Positions 1 through 6,193 of a DNA stretch of 6,988 nucleotides are shown here, piece after piece (the first letter of the stretch is position 1; each line of letters opens with the position of its first letter). The notes below the pieces were generated by a model. It was given only the letters and a program-made list of their open reading frames with translations, had not been told where the DNA came from and did no database searches. A program made the position numbers and the translations under genes. Source of the stretch: Pseudomonadota bacterium (GTDB lineage Bacteria; Pseudomonadota; Alphaproteobacteria; Rhizobiales; Xanthobacteraceae); assembly GCA_023442085.1 (NCBI GenBank), contig JAEZMT010000095.1, forward strand, positions 1 through 6,988. Reading direction: 5' to 3'.

Positions 1-44
1 CCTACGACGACCCGAAGGTGGGTGAATACGCTTCCGGCGGCTGA
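1..44 (+). CDS. mxaF: Methanol dehydrogenase large subunit MxaF, C-terminal end (partial)
   Basis: Only the last 13 codons and the TGA stop are present, read in the frame starting at base 3; they give YDDPKVGEYASGG. This tail matches my memory of the C-terminus of MxaF proteins, which end in a PYDDP-x-VGEY/W type sequence. The position directly before mxaJ, mxaG and mxaI is the standard place for mxaF. MxaF is the periplasmic PQQ- and calcium-containing catalytic subunit that oxidises methanol to formaldehyde. A terminator-like hairpin starts 21 bases after the stop. The identification rests mainly on context, because the fragment is too short to stand alone. Confidence 0.85.
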   Translation, partial: YDDPKVGEYASGG

Positions 45-64
45 CCTCCGACAACCGCCCCTTG

Positions 65-103
65 CCGGCCGCCGTCACCCCGGCGGCGGCCGGTTTCTTC
101 TTT
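65..103 (+). terminator. Intrinsic terminator or attenuator after mxaF
   Basis: A perfect 10-bp GC-only inverted repeat (CCGGCCGCCG at 65-74, CGGCGGCCGG at 84-93) encloses a 9-base loop and is followed at once by TTTCTTCTTT (94-103). This is the classic form of a rho-independent terminator. It lies between mxaF and mxaJ in what is otherwise one co-directional cluster. It therefore probably lets only part of the transcription from the strong mxaF promoter continue into mxaJGI. Confidence 0.85.
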
Positions 104-170
104 GGCAACACGCGCATCATCGCCGCCTGATCGCTTGAGGCATGCGGGCGAGAGAAGGCGCGAACCAGAC

Positions 171-175
171 GGAAG
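171..175 (+). promoter_or_regulatory. Ribosome binding site that decides the mxaJ start
   Basis: GGAAG lies 8 bases before the ATG at 184. The in-frame ATG at 142 has a GAGG only one base upstream, too close to work. This site therefore favours the inner start, which also places a normal signal peptide at the N-terminus. Confidence 0.6.
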
Positions 176-183
176 CCGAACCG

Positions 184-1143
184 ATGACCTGCTCCGCGAA
201 CACCCCCGCGCGCCACGCCGCGACGTCCGCCACCGGCCATCTCGTCGCCGGAGCCCTCCTCGCCGGCACGCTCGCCCTCTTCGCCGCGCCTGCCCTCGCG
301 CAGACGGCGGAATCCGGCAAGATGTCGCCGCAGACGGCCGCTCAGGGCTCGGCGGTGCCGGCGCAGGCCGCCACGCCGCCCGATCCCTCGATCCTGCGCG
401 TCTGCGCCTCCGAGGTGGAGGCGCCCTTCTCCCAGAAGGACGGCAAGGGCTTCGAGAACCGCATCGCCGGCGTACTGGCGCAGGCCATGGGCCGCAAGGC
501 GGTCTTCGTCTGGACCTCCAAGCCCGCCATCTACCAGGTGCGCGACCAGCTCGACGCGAAGCTCTGCGACGTGGTGATGGGCGTCGACACCGGTGACGCG
601 CGGGTGCTCAGCTCCAAGCCCTACTACCGCACGTCCTACGTGCTGGTGACCAAGGCCGATCGCAACATCACCGCGACCGACTGGAACGATCCGCAGGTGA
701 AGGCGCTGAACCGCTTCGTCATCCGCTTCTATTCGCCCGGCGAGACGGTGCTGAAGCGCCTCGGCAAGTATGAGGATAACGCTGCCTATCTCTACAGCCT
801 CGTCAACTTCCGCTCGCCCCGGAATCAATATGTGCAGGTGCCCGGCGAGCGCGTGGTCTCCGAGGTCGCCAATGGCGAGGCGGACATCGCCTTCGCGTTC
901 GCGCCGGAGGTGGCGCGCTATGTGAAGTCTTCGCAGGTGCCGCTGCGCATGAACCTCGCCGGCACCTCGCTCACCAAGTTCGACGGCACCGAATTGCCTC
1001 TCCACTACGACCAGTCGGTCGGCGTGCGGCTCGGCGACACCGCGCTCCTCGCCCAGATCGACGCGGCGCTCGTGAAGGCACGGCCGCAGATCGACGAGAT
1101 CCTGGCGGACGAGGGCATCCCGCTGCTCAAGCCCAATTCCTGA
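184..1143 (+). CDS. mxaJ: Methanol oxidation accessory periplasmic protein MxaJ
   Basis: The protein is 319 aa, of the solute-binding-protein-like family that accompanies PQQ alcohol dehydrogenases. It is exported: residues 1-39 form a signal peptide with a hydrophobic core (about 20-35) and an APALA|Q cleavage site. An Ala/Pro/Gln-rich linker follows (about 40-68). The folded domain opens with the family signature LRVCASEVEAPFS (71-83) and GFENRIA (89-95), then CDVVMGVDTG (128-137) and KPYYRTSYV (145-153). Cys74 and Cys128 are a likely disulfide pair. MxaJ is required for normal methanol dehydrogenase activity in model methylotrophs and is thought to interact with MxaF; its ligand, if any, is not known to me. 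The ATG at 184 is preferred over the in-frame ATG at 142 because of its ribosome binding site and the shorter signal peptide. The gene lies between the mxaF terminator and mxaG. Confidence 0.93.
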   Translation: MTCSANTPARHAATSATGHLVAGALLAGTLALFAAPALAQTAESGKMSPQTAAQGSAVPAQAATPPDPSILRVCASEVEAPFSQKDGKGFENRIAGVLAQAMGRKAVFVWTSKPAIYQVRDQLDAKLCDVVMGVDTGDARVLSSKPYYRTSYVLVTKADRNITATDWNDPQVKALNRFVIRFYSPGETVLKRLGKYEDNAAYLYSLVNFRSPRNQYVQVPGERVVSEVANGEADIAFAFAPEVARYVKSSQVPLRMNLAGTSLTKFDGTELPLHYDQSVGVRLGDTALLAQIDAALVKARPQIDEILADEGIPLLKPNS

Positions 1144-1188
1144 GCCGGCCGGAAGGTCGCCATTTCATCGGAAGTTCTGGAAGGTCCA

Positions 1189-1791
1189 ATGCACAGCCGT
1201 TTTCTGTCGCGGGGCGTCAAGGCCCTCCTCGCCGTAGCGTTCGTGTCCGGCTTCGCCCTTGCCGCGCAGGCGACGCTCAACTTCACCAATACGGTGACGG
1301 GCCAGCCGCTCGACCTGTCAGACGCTCCGGCCGAGGGCCGCGATACGGAGGCGGTGAAGAAATTCCTCGCGACCGGCGTGAACATCTACGTGGAAAATTC
1401 CACCTGCCTGCCCAAGGGGAAAGATCTGTTCCTCTCCATGTGCTCGGGCTGCCACGGCCATTACGGCGAGGGCAAGATCGGTCCCGGCGTCAATGACAGC
1501 TACTGGACCTACCCGAAGAACATGACCGACCAGGGCCTGTTCGAGACCATCTTCGGCGGCGCGCAGGGACAGATGGGGCCGATGTACGGCGCGCTCAATC
1601 TCGACGAGATGCTGCTGGTGATGGCCTGGGTGCGCCACATCTACAAGGACGATCCCAACGATGCGGTGTGGCTGACCCCGGCGCAGCGCGCGGCCTTCAA
1701 GCGCTTCGACGACAAGGAAGACAAGACGCCGGATCTCGACAAGGCCCCGGTGTGCAAGGCGTCGGCCGCGACCGCGGCCGGGAGCAAGTGA
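1189..1791 (+). CDS. mxaG: Cytochrome cL, electron acceptor of methanol dehydrogenase
   Basis: The protein is 200 aa, a periplasmic monohaem c-type cytochrome that takes electrons from methanol dehydrogenase and passes them to a class I cytochrome c (cH). Residues 1-26 form a signal peptide ending AAQA. The mature part begins with the cytochrome cL signature FTNTVTGQPLDLSDA (32-46). The single haem motif is CSGCH (Cys85, Cys88, His89). The distal ligand region is GGAQGQMGPM, where Met129 is the likely sixth iron ligand and Met132 a second candidate. DEMLLVMAWVRHIY (139-152) is the usual C-terminal cytochrome c helix. Cys73 and Cys189 lie outside the haem motif and could pair (inference). A GGAAGG ribosome binding site ends 4 bases before the ATG. 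The gene follows mxaJ by 45 bases and precedes mxaI by 29, which fits co-transcription. Confidence 0.96.
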   Translation: MHSRFLSRGVKALLAVAFVSGFALAAQATLNFTNTVTGQPLDLSDAPAEGRDTEAVKKFLATGVNIYVENSTCLPKGKDLFLSMCSGCHGHYGEGKIGPGVNDSYWTYPKNMTDQGLFETIFGGAQGQMGPMYGALNLDEMLLVMAWVRHIYKDDPNDAVWLTPAQRAAFKRFDDKEDKTPDLDKAPVCKASAATAAGSK

Positions 1792-1804
1792 GAAGGCAAG
1801 AGAG

Positions 1805-1812
1805 AAGGGAGG
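1805..1812 (+). promoter_or_regulatory. Strong ribosome binding site of mxaI
   Basis: AAGGGAGG, 8 bases before the ATG at 1821, lies in a purine-rich spacer after the mxaG stop. It is the best Shine-Dalgarno match in the window, as expected for a subunit needed in large amounts. It also fixes the start of this short gene against a longer in-frame reading that would begin inside mxaG. Confidence 0.8.
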
Positions 1813-1820
1813 ACGACAAG

Positions 1821-2129
1821 ATGAAGCATAAGGTTCGCATGCCCGTGCTCGCCGCAGCCGCCGCGTTCGCGGTGACGGCCCTCGCCGGCGGCGGTGCCGC
1901 CGCCTATGACGGCACCAATTGCAAGGCGCCCGGCAATTGCTGGGAGCCGAAGCCCGGCTATCCCGACAAGGTCGCTGGCAGCAAATACGACCCCAAGCAC
2001 AATCCGGCAGAGCTCGCCAAGCAGGCCGAGTCCATCACCCAGATGGAAGCGCGCAACAAGAAGCGCGTCGAGTATTTCCAGAAGACCGGACAGTTCGTCT
2101 ACGACGTGAGCAAGATTCCGGCCAACTGA
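1821..2129 (+). CDS. mxaI: Methanol dehydrogenase small (beta) subunit MxaI
   Basis: The protein is 102 aa, the beta subunit of the alpha2-beta2 periplasmic methanol dehydrogenase. Residues 1-28 are a signal peptide (basic MKHKVR, Ala-rich core, GAAA|Y), leaving a mature chain of 74 aa that starts YDGTNCKAPGNCWEPKPG. That start and length match known mature beta subunits. Cys34 and Cys40 match the conserved disulfide pair. The rest is a Lys/Glu-rich helix (about 62-90) that in known structures wraps along the large subunit, ending FVYDVSKIPAN. The reading frame stays open upstream into mxaG, but the ATG at 1821 is clearly right: it follows a strong ribosome binding site and carries the signal peptide. 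The exact catalytic role of the beta subunit is not settled. Confidence 0.97.
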   Translation: MKHKVRMPVLAAAAAFAVTALAGGGAAAYDGTNCKAPGNCWEPKPGYPDKVAGSKYDPKHNPAELAKQAESITQMEARNKKRVEYFQKTGQFVYDVSKIPAN

Positions 2130-2208
2130 CGCGGCTTTTTCGACCCCCACCAAGCAAGGCTGAGCCTTCAGCAAAGCCGGGCAATCCTCCGATGGATGGT
2201 GGGCAACT

Positions 2209-2270
2209 GGCGCAGCCGCTCGGGCCTGCGTGCGGGAGAGCCGCCCCCGCTCGTCGGCTGCGCCTTTCTT
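2209..2270 (+). terminator. Long hairpin with T-rich tail before mxaR (probable attenuator)
   Basis: GGCGCAGCCG (2209-2218) and CGGCTGCGCC (2255-2264) form a perfect 10-bp inverted repeat. The 36-base interior can form a second small stem (GCGGG 2232-2236 with CCCGC 2246-2250). The outer stem is followed directly by TTTCTT (2265-2270). This resembles an intrinsic terminator, though with a longer loop than usual and a short T tract, so partial read-through is likely. It lies in the 180-base gap between mxaI and mxaR and separates structural genes from accessory genes. I see no other clear feature in that gap apart from a weak 5-bp hairpin at 2156-2168. Confidence 0.6.
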
Positions 2271-2297
2271 GCCGCTGGTGCCACGACATACCGGCCG

Positions 2298-2303
2298 AAG
2301 GGA
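2298..2303 (+). promoter_or_regulatory. Ribosome binding site that decides the mxaR start
   Basis: AAGGGA lies 6 bases before the ATG at 2310. The upstream in-frame ATG at 2196 has no comparable site, and starting there would place the 2209-2264 hairpin inside the coding region. Confidence 0.65.
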
Positions 2304-2309
2304 TGCTCC

Positions 2310-3341
2310 ATGCACGCCATAGCCAACACGGACGGCGCGCTCGCCCAGTGGCGCGCCCGCGCCCTGGATTTCGAGACCGCGGTCGGGCGCATCGTGCTCG
2401 GGCAGGAGCGTGTGATCCGGCTTCTGACCATCGCCGTCTTCGCTCGTGGCCACGTGCTGCTGGAGGGCGACGTGGGCGTCGGCAAGACCACCCTGCTGCG
2501 CGCACTCGCCCGCGCCATCGGTGGCGCCTACGAGCGGGTTGAAGGCACCATCGACCTCATGCCGGCCGATCTCGTCTATGACGCGCGCGTCGGCGAGGAT
2601 GGCCGTCCACGGGTCGATCCCGGACCGCTGCTGCGCCGGGGGCCGGAGCTGTCCGTCTTCTTCTTCAACGAGATCAACCGCGCGCGGCCGCAGGTCCACG
2701 CCATGCTCCTCCGCCTGATGGCGGAACGCACGGTTGCCGCCTTCGGGCGGGAATACGTCTTCCCCTTCCTCCAGGTGTTCGCGGACCGCAACCGCGTGGA
2801 GCGGGAAGAGACGTTCGAGCTGCCCGCCGCCGCCCGCGACCGCTTCTTCATGGAAGTGCAGGTGAAGGCGCCCGAGGACTTCGCCGCGCGCCGCGCATTG
2901 GTGTTCGACCCGCGCTTTCACGACACAGACCGGCTGATCGCCGAGGTGCCCGAGGCGGTCATCGACCACCGCAATCTCGATCAGGTCGCCCGCGAGATCC
3001 AGAACGCCATTCCCGCGAGCGACGCCATTGTCGCCTACACCGTGGCGCTGTGGGACGCGATCCGCACGCCGGACCGCGCCGGAATCGCGCTGCCCGGCGT
3101 GCGCATGGACCGCCTCGTGCAGGGTGGCGCGAGCCCGCGTGGGATGTCCTTCCTCATCCGCGCCGCCCGCGTGCGCGCTTGGCTGGAGGGACGGGAGATC
3201 ATCGTGCCGGAGGATCTGCGCGCCGTCTTCCCGGAGGTGATGGCGCATCGGATCTTCTTCGATCCGGTCTATGAGATGCGCCGCGAGGAGATCGCCGCCG
3301 ACCTCTGCCGTGCCGCCTTCGCCACGGTGCCCGCGCCATGA
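2310..3341 (+). CDS. mxaR: MoxR-family AAA+ ATPase MxaR
   Basis: The protein is 343 aa, a cytoplasmic MoxR-type AAA+ ATPase, probably powering maturation of methanol dehydrogenase (role inferred from the mxa system). The Walker A motif is GDVGVGKT (53-60). The Walker B region is SVFFFNEINRARPQVH (115-130), with Asn120 where most MoxR proteins have Asp; the catalytic Glu121 is kept. The sensor 1 segment is VFADRNRVEREETFELP (156-172), with Asn161. Arg178 in AARDRF corresponds to the family's putative arginine finger. The lid carries the MoxR sensor 2 signature GASPRGMSFLIRAARVRAWLEGR (273-295). No signal peptide or membrane segment is seen. The start at 2310 follows AAGGGA at 6 bases and gives a normal MoxR length; an in-frame ATG at 2196 is rejected. 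The stop overlaps the mxaS start (ATGA), so translation is probably coupled. Confidence 0.95.
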   Translation: MHAIANTDGALAQWRARALDFETAVGRIVLGQERVIRLLTIAVFARGHVLLEGDVGVGKTTLLRALARAIGGAYERVEGTIDLMPADLVYDARVGEDGRPRVDPGPLLRRGPELSVFFFNEINRARPQVHAMLLRLMAERTVAAFGREYVFPFLQVFADRNRVEREETFELPAAARDRFFMEVQVKAPEDFAARRALVFDPRFHDTDRLIAEVPEAVIDHRNLDQVAREIQNAIPASDAIVAYTVALWDAIRTPDRAGIALPGVRMDRLVQGGASPRGMSFLIRAARVRAWLEGREIIVPEDLRAVFPEVMAHRIFFDPVYEMRREEIAADLCRAAFATVPAP

Positions 3342-4198
3342 GCGGTGATATGGAAGGCGAATTCCACCGCAACATCGTGCCCTACCGCCTCAGATGGCGG
3401 CCGCGCGGCGTGCGGCCCGGTGCGCATCCCGCGCAGGGCGACGGCGGCGATGGAACCTTCCGCGCCCTCGTGCCGCTCGTGGCGCGGCCCGATCCGCGAC
3501 GCATCGACTTGCGCGCCTCGCTGCGCGATCCGTTCGAGGGCGTGCATGTGCGCACCTTCGCCCCGCGCCGGGCCACGACGGTCGCCGTGCTCACCGACCT
3601 CTCGGGCTCCATGGGCTTCGACGGCACGGGCGCGGAGGTCGCGCGCCTCGCCGCAACGCTCGCCGCATCCGCGGGGGCGACGGGGGATGAATTCGCCCTC
3701 ATCGGCGCAGGTGACGGCGTTCGCGCAGATGCGTTCATTCCCGCCTCGCGGCGACGGGGGCTGGGCGCGCAGGTGGCGGCCACACTCTCCAGCGCGGAGC
3801 CGGCGGGCAAGAGCGCGCAAGGGCTCGCGACCGCAGCCGAGCGCCTACCGCGGCGGCGCTGCCTCGTCTTCCTCGTCTCCGACTTTCTCATGCCGCAGGC
3901 CGATCTCGACCTCACCCTCGATGCCCTGTGGCGACACGATGTGGTGCCGGTGGTTGTGCGCGACAGCCGCGCCGAGGGCGATGTTCCAGCATGGGGGCTC
4001 ATGGAAATCGCCGATGTGGAGACGGGCGGACGCCGGCTCGCATTCATGCGTCCAGGCCTTCGCGCCCGCTGGCAGGCGGCGGCTCGGGCGTGGCTTGCAG
4101 CACTGGAGGCCAGCTTCGCCGCGCGTGGATACACGCCCTTCCACCTCGTGGACAGGTTTGATCCCGATGCGCTGGTCGCCTTCCTTGCCCGCCGCTAG
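3338..4198 (+). CDS. mxaS: DUF58/vWA-like protein MxaS
   Basis: The protein is 286 aa, resembling the DUF58 proteins normally encoded beside MoxR ATPases. There is no signal peptide or clear membrane helix, so it is probably cytoplasmic. The N-terminal part (10-80) contains the DUF58-like segment DPFEGVHVRTFAPRR (64-78). A von Willebrand A-like fold follows, starting VAVLTDLSGSM (82-92), in which Asp87, Ser89 and Ser91 form a DxSxS MIDAS motif. CLVFLVSDFL (175-184) supplies the later conserved Asp182. The start overlaps the mxaR stop by 4 bases (ATGA), suggesting that the two proteins are made together and act as a pair. A direct function has not been shown to my knowledge; a role with MxaR in activating methanol dehydrogenase is inferred from the cluster and from MoxR-vWA pairs in general. 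Confidence 0.9.
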   Translation: MSGDMEGEFHRNIVPYRLRWRPRGVRPGAHPAQGDGGDGTFRALVPLVARPDPRRIDLRASLRDPFEGVHVRTFAPRRATTVAVLTDLSGSMGFDGTGAEVARLAATLAASAGATGDEFALIGAGDGVRADAFIPASRRRGLGAQVAATLSSAEPAGKSAQGLATAAERLPRRRCLVFLVSDFLMPQADLDLTLDALWRHDVVPVVVRDSRAEGDVPAWGLMEIADVETGGRRLAFMRPGLRARWQAAARAWLAALEASFAARGYTPFHLVDRFDPDALVAFLARR

Positions 4199-5153
4199 GC
4201 CGTGCCGCAGAGCCATGCTCGCGCTTGCAGGCCTCCTGCTGGCGGTCCCGCCCGTCCGCGCGGCGGGCGTGGATCTCTATGCGCCGCGCGCCTTCGGCTA
4301 TTACATCGGCGATACGATCTCGCTGGAGGCGGTCGTCACCCTCGATGCCGGCTGGCATCTGGATGAAAGCGCCCTGCCCCGCCCGCGCCCGGTCACCTAC
4401 TGGCTGGACCTCAAGCGCCTCGATGTAAAGCCGGAGACTGCGCCGGACGGCGCCCCGCGCTATCGGGTCACTCTCACCTACCAGACCTTCTATGCTCCGC
4501 TGGAACCGCGCGCGCTGACCATTCCCGCCGTGCCGCTCGCTGCGCGCAGGGAAGACGCAGGCACGGGCGACGCCCGCCAATCTCTGACCATTCCCGCCTG
4601 GACCTTCGTCTCCTCGCCCCTGCGCGAGCTGGTCGCCAGCCAGCGGGGAAACCCCATGGCGCTCCAGCCGGACATCCGCCCGCGCCCCTACCCCCTCGCG
4701 CCATATGCACGGCTCGCAGGGGCGGCCGCCGTCGTCGCGGCGGCGAGCCTCATCGTGTTCGCGGCGGCCTCGGGATGGGGACCGTTCGCCGGCCGCAGCC
4801 GCCCCTTCGCCACCGCCCTGCGCCACATACGTCGGCTTCCCGACCTCGACGCCCCGCTCGGCTACGAGGACGCCCTGCAACTCCTCCACCGCGCTTTCGA
4901 CGCGGCGTCCGGCCAACGGCTGTTCGGCGAGGATGTGTCCGCATTCCTCGTCGCGCGGCCCGCCCTCGGTGGCGAGGCCGGGGACATCGACCGCTTCTTC
5001 GCCGCCTCCCGCGTCGCCTTCTTCGGCGATGATCCGGAAGGAGCCATGGCCCTGCTCCCGCCCGCAGCATTGCTCGACTTGGCGGGGAGGCTCACCGCCA
5101 TCGAGCGGCGCGGCGGCACGCGGCCGAGCGGCGCGCGAGAGGAAGCGGCGTGA
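4167..5153 (+). CDS. mxaA: Membrane-anchored calcium-insertion protein MxaA (BatD-like)
   Basis: The protein is 328 aa as called. In model methylotrophs MxaA, with MxaK and MxaL, is needed for methanol dehydrogenase to acquire calcium. Residues 1-32 look like a signal peptide: four arginines, then LALAGLLLAV and a VRA|A cleavage site. A periplasmic beta-rich domain (about 34-175) contains FGYYIGDTISLEAVVTL (43-59) and LTIPAVPL (117-124). A membrane helix (about 183-204) precedes a cytoplasmic C-terminal domain with DIDRFFAASRVAFFGDDP (273-290), a pattern like the end of BatD-type proteins. The start is uncertain. The ATG at 4167 overlaps mxaS by 32 bases and keeps the basic n-region. The ATG at 4215 gives 312 aa without overlap but loses all basic residues before the hydrophobic core. 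Neither has a strong ribosome binding site. Longer readings through mxaS are shadows. Confidence 0.88.
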   Translation: MRWSPSLPAARPCRRAMLALAGLLLAVPPVRAAGVDLYAPRAFGYYIGDTISLEAVVTLDAGWHLDESALPRPRPVTYWLDLKRLDVKPETAPDGAPRYRVTLTYQTFYAPLEPRALTIPAVPLAARREDAGTGDARQSLTIPAWTFVSSPLRELVASQRGNPMALQPDIRPRPYPLAPYARLAGAAAVVAAASLIVFAAASGWGPFAGRSRPFATALRHIRRLPDLDAPLGYEDALQLLHRAFDAASGQRLFGEDVSAFLVARPALGGEAGDIDRFFAASRVAFFGDDPEGAMALLPPAALLDLAGRLTAIERRGGTRPSGAREEAA

Positions 5154-6193
5154 TGTTCAACCTCGACGTGGACCATCCCGCGCTCCTCTTCCTGCTAGTG
5201 CTTGCCCTCCTCCCGCTCGCGGCCCTCCCCCTGCGCGGCTCGGTGCTGCCGGCAGTGGCGCTGGTGCCGCGCGACGGGCTTTCCATCGCCGTCTCCCTCG
5301 GCATCCGGCTTGCGGGCGCGCTGGCCATTGCCGGGCTGGTGCTGGGCCTCGCCGGCCTGAACCTGAAGGCGCGCGAGATCGAGCGCATCGGCTCCGGCGC
5401 CAATCTGATGCTGCTCATCGATCGCTCCGCCAGCATGGACAACACCTTCGCCGACCGGGCGCCCGGTGCCGGCGAGGAATCGAAATCCGGCGCCGCCAAG
5501 CGCCTGCTCACGGAATTTCTGGCCCGGCGCCCGCGTGACCGCATCGGCGTCGCCGCCTTCTCCACGTCCCCCATCCCGGTGATGCCGCTGACCGACCATC
5601 ACGACGCGGTCGCCGCGGCGGTGGCGGCCATCGACCGGCCGGGCCTTGCCCTGACCGACGTGGGGCGGGGCCTCGCCCTCGCCCTCGACAGTTTCGACGC
5701 GACAGCCGGGTCCGGCGGGGCGCGCGCGGTGCTGCTGGTGTCGGACGGCGCCGCCGTCATCGATCCGCGCGTGCAGGCCGCGCTGCGCGATTCCCTGAAG
5801 CGCGCGCCGGTGCGGCTCTACTGGCTATTCCTGCGCACGGTCGGCTCCCCCGGCATCTTCGACAAGCCCCGCACGCCCGGCGAGGATACGCCGCAGGCCA
5901 TGCCGGAGCGCCACCTCAACCTGTTCCTCGCCAGCCTCGGCGTGCCCTACCGCGCCTTCGAGGCCGGAAGTCCGGAAGCCGTGGCGAACGCCATTGCCGA
6001 GATCGACCGGCAGGAGAGCCAGCCCATCGCCTATCTGGAGCGCATCCCGCGCCGCGACCTCGCCCGCCAGTGCTACGCCATCGCCGCCGCGGCCTCCGCG
6101 CTTTTGTTGGCCGCGCGCCTCGCCGAGCGCGGCCTTGGCGCCCGGCGCGCGGCCTCCGGCCTCCCCGGCATCGAAACACGGAGGGCGGCATGA
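5153..6193 (+). CDS. mxaC: Membrane vWA-domain protein MxaC
   Basis: The protein is 346 aa, resembling BatA-type vWA proteins. Two N-terminal membrane helices are visible (about 9-26 and 46-70), then a vWA domain, then a third helix near the C-terminus (about 306-323). The MIDAS is complete: LMLLIDRSASM gives Asp90, Ser92 and Ser94 (DxSxS), with Thr168 in ALTDVGRGLAL and Asp198 in LLVSDGA. With this topology the vWA domain lies between helices two and three on one side of the membrane. The ATG at 5153 shares its A with the mxaA stop (TGATG), and AGAGGAAG (5138-5145) is the ribosome binding site; a GTG one codon earlier is possible. The gene belongs to the accessory block tied to methanol dehydrogenase maturation; its own biochemical role is not known to me. 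Confidence 0.92.
   Translation: MFNLDVDHPALLFLLVLALLPLAALPLRGSVLPAVALVPRDGLSIAVSLGIRLAGALAIAGLVLGLAGLNLKAREIERIGSGANLMLLIDRSASMDNTFADRAPGAGEESKSGAAKRLLTEFLARRPRDRIGVAAFSTSPIPVMPLTDHHDAVAAAVAAIDRPGLALTDVGRGLALALDSFDATAGSGGARAVLLVSDGAAVIDPRVQAALRDSLKRAPVRLYWLFLRTVGSPGIFDKPRTPGEDTPQAMPERHLNLFLASLGVPYRAFEAGSPEAVANAIAEIDRQESQPIAYLERIPRRDLARQCYAIAAAASALLLAARLAERGLGARRAASGLPGIETRRAA

Noticed and set aside
142..183. Longer mxaJ start at the ATG at 142
   Set aside because: The GAGG upstream is only one base from the ATG, and the 14 added acidic, polar residues would spoil the signal peptide. The ATG at 184 is better on both counts.
1668..1820. mxaI reading frame starting inside mxaG
   Set aside because: Mature MxaI and its signal peptide begin only at 1821 after a strong ribosome binding site. 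The earlier codons are a shadow of mxaG.
2156..2168. Small hairpin AAGGC-TGA-GCCTT after mxaI
   Set aside because: The stem is only 5 bp and no T-rich stretch follows, so it does not qualify as a terminator.
2196..2309. Longer mxaR start at the ATG at 2196, adding 38 residues
   Set aside because: It has no ribosome binding site, the added residues are not MoxR-like, and it would place the probable terminator hairpin inside the gene. The ATG at 2310 has AAGGGA at the right distance.
2265..2309. Possible separate promoter for mxaR
   Set aside because: A TTGCCG at 2269-2274 is weakly like a -35 box, but no -10-like sequence lies at the right distance.
1641..3248. A 535-codon open frame on the minus strand opposite mxaG, mxaI and mxaR
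   Set aside because: It spans three recognisable genes and the gap between them, has no known domain and is rich in His, Gly and Arg. Long antisense frames are expected as shadows at about 70 % GC.
3345..4166. Upstream extension of the mxaA frame through nearly all of mxaS
   Set aside because: The frame is open by chance. The translation is Arg/Ser/Pro-rich shadow sequence, while mxaS in the other frame has clear vWA motifs, and the mxaA signal peptide begins near 4167-4215.
4044..4916. A 290-codon open frame on the minus strand opposite mxaS and mxaA
   Set aside because: It crosses two real genes, has no recognisable domain and shows the Arg/Gly-rich makeup of a high-GC shadow.
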